Of a stretch of 64,000 nt of DNA, positions 43,354 through 49,645 are shown one piece after another (the first letter of the stretch is position 1; the number at the start of each line of letters is the position of its first letter). The notes under the pieces are model-generated. The model saw only the letters and a program-made list of their open reading frames with translations, was not told the DNA's origin and did not search any database. This DNA comes from a virus, in the IMG/VR virus record IMGVR_UViG_3300021961_000037, positions 50,095 through 114,094 of that record. The stretch is one strand, 5' to 3'. The translations under genes were made by a program, and so were the position numbers.

Positions 43354-44057
43354 TTGAATTTATCGGTCACAAATCAACACACATAGCAGTAGTCCCAGAC
43401 ATAATTCCTCCTGACTTGTGCAATGGCTTGATTGATGCATGCAAGCGCGACTGGAATTCTTTGTTTTACCAAGGCCCGACACTTTCTGGTGTGGATACAT
43501 CAATTAAGTACACGATGGATTTTGACTTCAGCGGGAAACAAGCACAGGAAAAAGGTTGTGATTACGACCTTTACAAAAATTACGAAGACAGAATCACGCA
43601 ATGCCTGTGGACCGCAGTATCTCTTTACGTTGAGGCGTATTCAGAAATGCGGGCTGCCCCAGGATTGTGGGATACCGGATATCGTCTTCAGACCTACAAG
43701 CAAGGAACTGGATATTATCGGTCGCACCACGACGGCGCGCCTTGGGACCCAGAACCGACAAGTCTTCGCGTGTTGGGTGTAGTGATGTATTTGAATACTG
43801 TTGAGCGTGGAGGAGAAACCGGCTTCCCTATCCACGACCTCAAAGTAAAGGCTAATGCTGGCTCAATAGCCCTTTTCCCAGCATCTTGGACACATCCTCA
43901 TCAGTCATGTGTTCCTGTTTCTTGCGACAAATGGATAATTAGCACCTTCATCGTATCTAATCGACGCCAGCCGACAATTAACGAACCAAGCCAACAAGTT
44001 CCAGTTACGGTCATTGACACCAATCCAGAGAATCAGGGAAATGAGGAGGGAACATGA
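43350..44057 (+). CDS. 2OG-Fe(II) oxygenase, prolyl-hydroxylase-like (4)
   Basis: A 235-residue protein, GTG start (GTGA overlap). Metal motif YYRSHHDGAPWD with H126-x-D128; strands VLGVVMYLNTVERGGETGFP; then NAGSIALFPASWTHPHQS with distal His at 182 or 184, and K194 in CDKWIISTFI. This is a canonical P4H-like arrangement. The last ~30 residues are a Pro/Glu-rich tail without structure. Overlaps the next oxygenase by four bases. Confidence 0.85.
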   Translation: MIEFIGHKSTHIAVVPDIIPPDLCNGLIDACKRDWNSLFYQGPTLSGVDTSIKYTMDFDFSGKQAQEKGCDYDLYKNYEDRITQCLWTAVSLYVEAYSEMRAAPGLWDTGYRLQTYKQGTGYYRSHHDGAPWDPEPTSLRVLGVVMYLNTVERGGETGFPIHDLKVKANAGSIALFPASWTHPHQSCVPVSCDKWIISTFIVSNRRQPTINEPSQQVPVTVIDTNPENQGNEEGT

Positions 44058-44704
44058 AATCCAAGTTCCCCCTAGTCATAAAGCAACTTGTTCCAAGCGC
44101 TGAAGTCCGAAAATTCATATCCGACACACAAGGCAGTCAAAGAACAGTCAAAAGCACTGGGTGGGGTCGTGCCACCAATGACATACCGATAATAAAAGAC
44201 ATGTCAACCCAAACTATTGGTGGTTCGTTTTGGGACATTATGTATTCTTGCGCCAAGGAGCACTTTGGTGAAACGGCGCTCCCTTCATACTGGAAGTGGT
44301 CTCGCTATTCGCCAAAATACGGGGCGCCGAATATTCCACCACACATTGACATAAATGCGTGTACTTACACAATTGATTTGCAGTTGATGGGGGATGTTGA
44401 GTGGGAGATATTTGTTGAAGGGACACCATACACAATGCAAGACGGTGACGCCCTTTTATACCTTGGCTCTGAGCAAATGCATTGGCGACCCAAATACCCG
44501 AATCGCAACTATAAATCATTCTTGGAAATGTGTTTTATTCATTTTGTTGAACCCGGGCACTGGTATCACGAAAATGGTCCAAAGTGGATAGATTCAGATG
44601 ATGTGAGATTGCCGTGGAGAGAGAAAATGATGCATTTGCTGCCAAAATATAAGTGCGACACATATCAGCCATTTGAGGACCCAACTGAATTTCCCGGGTA
44701 CTAG
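44054..44704 (+). CDS. 2OG-Fe(II) oxygenase-like protein (5)
   Basis: A 216-residue protein. NIPPHIDINACTYTIDLQL gives H97-x-D99, and GDALLYLGSEQMHWRP gives the distal H143; the 2-oxoglutarate anchor could be R151 or K154. Overall layout is a double-stranded beta-helix, but the flanks differ from the P4H type, so the substrate may be different (small molecule or protein surface). Coupled to the previous gene. Confidence 0.7.
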   Translation: MKSKFPLVIKQLVPSAEVRKFISDTQGSQRTVKSTGWGRATNDIPIIKDMSTQTIGGSFWDIMYSCAKEHFGETALPSYWKWSRYSPKYGAPNIPPHIDINACTYTIDLQLMGDVEWEIFVEGTPYTMQDGDALLYLGSEQMHWRPKYPNRNYKSFLEMCFIHFVEPGHWYHENGPKWIDSDDVRLPWREKMMHLLPKYKCDTYQPFEDPTEFPGY

Positions 44705-44713
44705 GATTACCAG

Positions 44714-45466
44714 ATGGCAAATAACAAAATCACTGTTTACTGGTCCCCATCACACGCACTGGGAAGCCAGTATGAGTACAATCACCTCTACCCGTTCCCT
44801 GACTCTCTATATCAGGAGTTGGCACCGCTCAAGGCTGACCTAAAAGAAAACCGGGATGATTTTCTGAGGTGTCCAGCAGTAGGCAACAAAATGAAGAAAA
44901 CATTTGTGTTTAGGTCCTCCACAGATACGCATGTGAAGATTGTTGACGGACAGTACGTATCGTATTGGGTCAACTCGGAAGACGACAAACGGCGTCATCA
45001 AACCACGGTTGAACTGCTTCATTCCCCAACTCTTTTGAATCATTTTTTGTTGAACTACCTACATCCGGTTATTTTTTTTACGGATGTTGATTCATTGATT
45101 ATGTCTCTTACTCCGCCGTATTTTCACAAAACAACCCATTCGCAATACGGTGCAATCGTTCCTGGGGAGTTTGACATTGCTTCATGGTTTCGACCAATAA
45201 ATTTTGAATTTCAACTATGGGAGGGAGTTGACGAACTAATCGTTCCTGCTGGCGAGCCGTTGGGGTATGTGGATTTCCATACGAGCAGTCAGGTTGAATT
45301 GCGCAGGTTTAACATGACTCAAAATTTAAAGAAGATATCAAGTTCGCTTGTTCACGTCTCGCCTCACCGAAGGTATGCAAAGTTGTCTGAGAAGTACAAG
45401 TTGTTCCGCAATGCCCGCATATCCCAAGGAATCCTCAGAGAGATACGCGACAACCTTGTTGGCTAG
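44714..45466 (+). CDS. Conserved hypothetical protein of enzyme island
   Basis: A 250-residue protein. Beta-rich middle: VIFFTDVDSLIMSLTPPYF, GEFDIASWFRPINFEFQLWE, DELIVPAGEPLGYVDFHTS. The order 'body, PxG(E/T)P(L/I)xxxxF' is similar in style to the protein at 42048, so both could be distant relatives with the same fold. Last + strand gene before the minus-strand block. Function unknown. Confidence 0.55.
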   Translation: MANNKITVYWSPSHALGSQYEYNHLYPFPDSLYQELAPLKADLKENRDDFLRCPAVGNKMKKTFVFRSSTDTHVKIVDGQYVSYWVNSEDDKRRHQTTVELLHSPTLLNHFLLNYLHPVIFFTDVDSLIMSLTPPYFHKTTHSQYGAIVPGEFDIASWFRPINFEFQLWEGVDELIVPAGEPLGYVDFHTSSQVELRRFNMTQNLKKISSSLVHVSPHRRYAKLSEKYKLFRNARISQGILREIRDNLVG

Positions 45467-45487
45467 CGCAACATTGCTGAAATTGCA

Positions 45488-45646
45488 CTACCACTTACCG
45501 ATGGGGCATTTTGCATCTGGCAGTCGAGTTTTTATTTTCATAAAACATCCGCATTCCTTGCATTGAACTGTGGGCTTAAAAAGCCTGGGACATTGGTTAC
45601 AAATCATCAGTCTTTTCATGTGGATTGGGGTGTTGTTTTGTTCCAC
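45488..45646 (-). CDS. Small Cys-rich (zinc-ribbon-like) protein, copy 1
   Basis: A 52-residue protein not found by simple length cut-offs. GTG start at 45646 with GAAGG seven bases upstream; stop TAG at 45490-45488. It has CNQCPRLFKP, then QCKECGCFMKIKTRLPDAKCPIGKW-type spacing (C-x2-C ... C-x2-C-x-C ... C). The copy at 47027 keeps all Cys and the CPIGKW end. The Cys pattern suggests a zinc-binding ribbon. It follows the oxygenase gene by 27 bases, so it is probably the last gene of the minus-strand operon. Confidence 0.65.
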   Translation of the reverse strand: MEQNNTPIHMKRLMICNQCPRLFKPTVQCKECGCFMKIKTRLPDAKCPIGKW

Positions 45647-45673
45647 TGGTTTGCCTTCTTGTTGTAAATGTTT

Positions 45674-46429
45674 TTAGCACTCGCCAAACGGGATTTTTGC
45701 GCTTTGCCGTATTCTTGAAATAACAGGTTCTACGGTGTTCCATTTAATGTTAGTCCCCCATGTTGAAGATATTGTGTATCTCGTGCATCCACCTATTTGG
45801 GTGACGCCGTGCAAGTGGTTGTTATCGGGGTCGTGCGCAAAAACCTTGCCTTTTTGGGGAATCATTGATTTTTCAAAAAATGGGTAAAATGTTTCTCCCC
45901 CAGAGTAATCATCATTCAAATAGATAACAGAACCGCATATTCTGTCCATTCCGTCAACATGGTCAATGTGTGTCATCTGATAACTTCCGGGCTCCCATCT
46001 GACTATTCCAATTTGGTCACAATACACATTTTCCCCATCGGCAAGTTGTTTACTGAATAAATCACGCAGACGATCATGTATGTCAATTACTAGTTTTTTA
46101 TATTTAGAATCTTGGTCATCGGACAGCATTGATTCACATAACAGTGGGGTATTTCTATCTTCCCAGAAACCAAAAGTTTGTTTTTTGGTGAGCCAAGCGT
46201 TTTTTGTTTTTGCACGATTAATCAAATAATCGCATTCTTCTGCTGACAAAAAATTTTCTTGCTCTACGCCTTTGAATGTTATTTCTTCGAATTTTGGCGC
46301 ATAACCGTATTCATATGTGTGTAAATGTTTCTTTAGATATTTTATGCTGAATGGTCTATTAGTTTTTGTGTCTACATAGCGAATAAAGTTTTGGTACTCG
46401 GCGGTTGATTTATCGGAAAAATCAAACAT
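45674..46429 (-). CDS. 2OG-Fe(II) oxygenase, prolyl-hydroxylase-like (6)
   Basis: A 251-residue protein. Residues 50-90 include NFLSAEECDYLINRAKT, the usual first helix of P4H-like enzymes. Metal motif MTHIDHVDGMDR gives H154-x-D156; strand SVIYLNDDYSGGETFYPFF; then FAHDPDNNHLHGVTQIGG with distal H207 and R217 in CTRYTISSTW. All catalytic positions are present. Its ATG directly follows the stop of the degenerate relative upstream. Confidence 0.85.
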   Translation of the reverse strand: MFDFSDKSTAEYQNFIRYVDTKTNRPFSIKYLKKHLHTYEYGYAPKFEEITFKGVEQENFLSAEECDYLINRAKTKNAWLTKKQTFGFWEDRNTPLLCESMLSDDQDSKYKKLVIDIHDRLRDLFSKQLADGENVYCDQIGIVRWEPGSYQMTHIDHVDGMDRICGSVIYLNDDYSGGETFYPFFEKSMIPQKGKVFAHDPDNNHLHGVTQIGGCTRYTISSTWGTNIKWNTVEPVISRIRQSAKIPFGEC

Positions 46430-47002
46430 TTATCTAACCACTGGTTGCTCCGGCTGCTGGCACGCCTGCATGTAGTTGTGCATTTTGGAGATGTCTTCCC
46501 TGTAGGTTTCTTGTGTATTGTCAAAACTCCACAATGATGAAATCACAAATATATCTTGGTTGGATAAATATGTAATGCCGTATTGTTCCGCATTTGTTAT
46601 TTCATCCGCTAAAACGCTACCAACATTTGGATAAAGTTTGTTCTTGTTGTTTTCAAGAATGATTTGATGATTGTCTGGTGCGCTTATGAATACGGCACAG
46701 TGAGCGCTGTCGTCTGGTTGATTAATGCAATATGTTGAAAGTATGTTTTTATTTTTCTCGTTCACCTTGAGAATGTCCATTTTTGTGCAGAACATTTCCT
46801 TACTAAACGATTTACCCATAAACTCTTTTGTTTTTGCGTGAGTTCTGAGTATCAGTTGGACTGTATGTTGCGACGAGTACTTTCTTATCGGCAACATTTT
46901 GAAAAATGAAAGGGTGTCATCGACCCATACATTTTCCGCTTCACATAACCAAACCAGATAATCACATTCTTCCGTGCTAAGCATGTGTTCCTTGAAATAC
47001 AT
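46430..47002 (-). CDS. Degenerate 2OG oxygenase paralogue
   Basis: A 190-residue protein. The start (MLSTEECDYLVWLCEAENVW) and the end (GSVLADEITNAEQYGITYLS, IFVISSLWSFD) line up with the neighbouring oxygenase at 45674, where the same places read LSAEECDYLINRA, HLHGVTQIGG and YTISSTW. The H-x-D motif is gone (TYCINQPDD region) and the distal His and the Arg are replaced. It is likely catalytically inactive and may act as a partner subunit, or be decaying. The reading frame is intact, which argues for a kept function. Confidence 0.55.
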   Translation of the reverse strand: MYFKEHMLSTEECDYLVWLCEAENVWVDDTLSFFKMLPIRKYSSQHTVQLILRTHAKTKEFMGKSFSKEMFCTKMDILKVNEKNKNILSTYCINQPDDSAHCAVFISAPDNHQIILENNKNKLYPNVGSVLADEITNAEQYGITYLSNQDIFVISSLWSFDNTQETYREDISKMHNYMQACQQPEQPVVR

Positions 47003-47026
47003 AAAAGACCGTACACCTCGTACTGG

Positions 47027-47254
47027 TTACCATTTACCTATCGGGCACACGGCTTCAGCAAGTTTGGTTTTCATGTTCATGAAGCATCCGCATTCTTTAC
47101 ATTGTTTGGTTAATTTGACAAAACGGGGACATGCTTCGCAGATTGAGTAACGTCTTTCTGCTTCCGCCTCCGATATGCGCTGCACATTCGGGTTGACCAT
47201 ATCCCAAGGTCGGGTTGTGCCCAATTTTTGCTTGTATTCCTTCCAAGCGCTCAT
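47027..47254 (-). CDS. Small Cys-rich (zinc-ribbon-like) protein, copy 2
   Basis: A 75-residue protein: a basic N-terminal helix (SAWKEYKQKLGTTRPWDMVN), SEAEAERRYSICEACPRFVK, and KQCKECGCFMNMKTKLAEA then VCPIGKW. Same Cys pattern as 45488, with a longer N-terminus. Proteins of this look stand next to oxygenase genes in several aquatic phages. Probably binds zinc; role unknown. Confidence 0.65.
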   Translation of the reverse strand: MSAWKEYKQKLGTTRPWDMVNPNVQRISEAEAERRYSICEACPRFVKLTKQCKECGCFMNMKTKLAEAVCPIGKW

Positions 47255-47266
47255 GTGCTTACATTA

Positions 47267-47527
47267 TCACGATGGTTCAGTGAATGTTCGTGTTTCCGCA
47301 TTCCATAGTGAACCCAATACAACCCCAATTGTTTCTGATCTTTCTTGCAATGGGATGATTTCTGGGTTTGATGACAGCCCTGCAATCAGTGGCTCCATGT
47401 TGGGGATATCTGGTATTCCGAATGTCCCTGTGTATTCTCCGTCAACGAGTACCGCAAAAAACTTCGGTGCCGTGATGTCGGCGTTTTCTGGCGGCGTTGG
47501 GTCTGATGGTGTTGGTGTATCTGACAT
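47267..47527 (-). CDS. Small hypothetical tail-region protein
   Basis: An 86-residue protein. Pro/Thr/Ser-rich opening (TPTPSDPTPPENAD), then KFFAVLVDGEYTGTFGIPD and an amphipathic end. The 'VLVDGEYxGTF.IPD' segment looks like small virion-associated proteins of cyanophages. Part of the minus-strand operon, 12 bases from the Cys-rich gene. Confidence 0.55.
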   Translation of the reverse strand: MSDTPTPSDPTPPENADITAPKFFAVLVDGEYTGTFGIPDIPNMEPLIAGLSSNPEIIPLQERSETIGVVLGSLWNAETRTFTEPS

Positions 47528-47556
47528 GTTGTCTCCTAATATTTGAACTTATGTTA

Positions 47557-48276
47557 TCAGCAAGCGATGTAAGTGTTATTCCATGCACCCCAATCGGTGA
47601 ATGCTGGGCAACTGCATGTGGTGCAAGCCCCAGAGCAACCTGTTCCACTTGCACCACTTGCACCGCATGAGCCGTCATACGAAGTTCCGTATCTGTACCT
47701 CAGGCTGAAACCTGGCCCGTTGCAATCTTCTTGGTAAACAGTTGTCCCAACACAGCAGACACAGCCCGGCAGTGGTGGCGGCGCCGTATAGCCACATACG
47801 CCATCTCGGTATGCTCCGTTGTATCCTCCGGTTCCTGGGCATGTCTGGCTACATCCACAGTCATAGTATTGGTACGAGAGTGTGCCGTCACATGTATATC
47901 CAACGTATGAACAGTTGTTCGGCCACGGTTCTGGAGCGCACGAACATGGCGGTGGCGGCGGTGGTGGCGGTGGTCCAGGTGCCACGGGTGTTACGGAGTT
48001 TGAAGCACTGGATGTTTTACTTACTCCATATCCAGTCACTGTTGTTACCGTAAATGTATACGCTGTGCCATTTGACAAACCGCTCACGGTTATGGGTGAA
48101 GATGCCCCAGAACCTGTTGCTCCGCCAGGGCTCGCCGTCACAACATATGTTGCATTACCTTTTCCATCGTAGGCGGGGAGAGTGAAAGAAACAGTTGCTT
48201 GACCATTCCCAGCCGATGCGCTTACGGATGTTGGAGAATCAGCGTATTTGCCTCCACCTGAAAAACCAGGAATCAT
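47557..48276 (-). CDS. FnIII / poly-Pro / Cys-rich adhesin
   Basis: A 239-residue protein. Residues about 13-98 form a fibronectin type III domain (SVSASAGNGQATVSFTLPAY, YVVTASPGG, LSNGTAYTFTVTTV). Residues 102-110 are nine Pro in a row. Residues 111-239 are Cys-rich: I count 18 Cys, in pairs such as CSC, CGC, CVCC, CTTCSC, with repeated Y-D-G and R-Y-R-Y. Such a tip could be held by disulfides and bind host surface sugars or proteins. The gene follows a fibre gene with a one-base overlap, so it is probably a tail tip protein. Confidence 0.65.
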   Translation of the reverse strand: MIPGFSGGGKYADSPTSVSASAGNGQATVSFTLPAYDGKGNATYVVTASPGGATGSGASSPITVSGLSNGTAYTFTVTTVTGYGVSKTSSASNSVTPVAPGPPPPPPPPPCSCAPEPWPNNCSYVGYTCDGTLSYQYYDCGCSQTCPGTGGYNGAYRDGVCGYTAPPPLPGCVCCVGTTVYQEDCNGPGFSLRYRYGTSYDGSCGASGASGTGCSGACTTCSCPAFTDWGAWNNTYIAC

Positions 48277-48983
48277 TATGCGCTCAAATCACCAACGAGA
48301 ACCCATGTATCAGTTGCCCTCTTGATAAGAGTTGCTGCAGACCATTGTGTACGCAGTTTCAAGCCTGGGGTGCCATTTACAGTAACCCCACCGGAACCAG
48401 CAACGGTTACTTGCCCTGCGCCGGTTTGCAAAAGATCAATTCTATCCCCGACAGCAAATGCGACAGAACTGTTTGATGGGACGGTCAGCGTGATAGAGGA
48501 AGCATTATTGAGTTCAACCAGTTTTGACAAGTCAGTCAATACGAGTGTGTATGTTGTCCCAGTCTGAGGATTTTGCACAGACCTGAAACCTGCTTGTGGC
48601 GTGCCTGTGCCCAGTTTTGTTTGAGTTACAGCCCCAGAACCGATTGTTGTGGCGCCAGTGTTGGTGATTGTTACATCGCCAGACATGTTTACTGATGTCG
48701 GGGAACCACCGCTGCTGAATACAACGATTTGACCAGATGTTCCAGAAAGCGAAATGCCAACCTCAACCCATGAACTTCCGTTATAAACATAGACCTTGTT
48801 GTCTGAGTCAAGGTACGCCAAACGCCCTTCCGAAAGGGTCGGCTCCCCCAGTCCGCCAAACGAAGCGTCACGGGTAGCAGCGTCTGGGAAGCGTGCAACG
48901 ACCTGATCCATCAGGTATCCGTTAACTTGGGATGCGGTTAAAACGCTCCCTGCCGTGAAAAGTCTTACGCCTGCGCCAGCCAT
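48276..48983 (-). CDS. Tail fibre protein (minus-strand block)
   Basis: A 235-residue protein, ATG at 48983 with GGGAG five bases upstream. Head: RLFTAGSVLTASQVNGYLMD and DQVVARFPDAATRDASFGG; then a short shaft (GDVTITNTGATTIGSGAVTQ); C-terminal domain SSITLTVPSNSSVAFAVGDR, IDLLQTGAGQVTVAGSGGV, TLIKRATDTWVLVGDLSA. That C-terminal domain is very common in phage fibres, where it may bind carbohydrate. It leads the minus-strand operon that continues into adhesin and oxygenase genes. Confidence 0.75.
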   Translation of the reverse strand: MAGAGVRLFTAGSVLTASQVNGYLMDQVVARFPDAATRDASFGGLGEPTLSEGRLAYLDSDNKVYVYNGSSWVEVGISLSGTSGQIVVFSSGGSPTSVNMSGDVTITNTGATTIGSGAVTQTKLGTGTPQAGFRSVQNPQTGTTYTLVLTDLSKLVELNNASSITLTVPSNSSVAFAVGDRIDLLQTGAGQVTVAGSGGVTVNGTPGLKLRTQWSAATLIKRATDTWVLVGDLSA

Positions 48984-49018
48984 GAAAACTCCCAATTCTT
49001 ATGGGTAAGAGTTAAGCA

Positions 49019-49047
49019 ATTATACCCTAATTGCAGTTGCTGAATAA
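49019..49047 (-). promoter_or_regulatory. Promoter of the minus-strand fibre operon
   Basis: On the minus strand: TTATTC (49047-49042), 17-base spacer, TATAAT (49024-49019), about 35 bases before ATG 48983. The -10 is perfect, the -35 poor. Confidence 0.5.
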
Positions 49048-49055
49048 AAAGTGTT

Positions 49056-49586
49056 CTATTTGAAAGGTTTACCAGTGGCCCATGCAACGAGTGCCCATCT
49101 TGTTCCGCTGGTTATCGGTCTAACTCTATGAACCGCCCAAGACGGGAAAACTGTAGCCACCCCGCGTTCACTCGGAACAACTCTAGAAACTGGGCCATCC
49201 AGTATTTCAACTTCTCCACCTTCATATTCGGAAGGGTCGGAAAGTTGTATGGTGATCGACAGTTTTCGTTTTTTGTTGTTTACCGGCGACCAGTCCGTGT
49301 GCCAATCGTAATGGTCTCCTATTTCATATTTGAAAATTTGAAGTTGCTCCATACCCGAAAGTTCAAATTCAAGTGAATTGAGTTTCTTGAACTGTGAGAA
49401 AACAAATTGCCGCATTGATTCGGTTTCAATTTCTGTCCCTTTGACTGATCGAATCTTGTTTTGCTCAATTCCTTTAGCGTAAAAAACGGATGCTTCCTGA
49501 AGCGGTTTTTTCTGTGTTTGCGAAATAAGGTAATCGCACTCCGTTTCGGACAAAACAAGTGCACTTTGAACGCCGTCTATGAGCAT
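49056..49586 (-). CDS. 2OG-Fe(II) oxygenase, PKHD type (7)
   Basis: A 176-residue protein. LVLSETECDYLISQTQ is the first helix; GDHYDWHTDWSPVNNKKRKL gives H96-x-D98; strand ITIQLSDPSEYEGGEVEI; then GVATVFPSWAVHRVRPITSG with distal H153, and R163 in GTRWALVAWATGKPFK. This is the layout of PKHD-type hydroxylases. It lies just upstream of the fibre promoter and faces away from the giant surface protein gene, whose start is 60 bases off. Confidence 0.85.
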   Translation of the reverse strand: MLIDGVQSALVLSETECDYLISQTQKKPLQEASVFYAKGIEQNKIRSVKGTEIETESMRQFVFSQFKKLNSLEFELSGMEQLQIFKYEIGDHYDWHTDWSPVNNKKRKLSITIQLSDPSEYEGGEVEILDGPVSRVVPSERGVATVFPSWAVHRVRPITSGTRWALVAWATGKPFK

Positions 49587-49645
49587 GCCCTTTTATTGTA
49601 GTTGGGCAACGTGATGTAGAATTGTTAAGTTCTTGGGGGTGGTGG

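Noticed and set aside
45467-45487. Terminator between the convergent genes at 45466 and 45488
   Set aside because: No inverted repeat is visible in this short gap.
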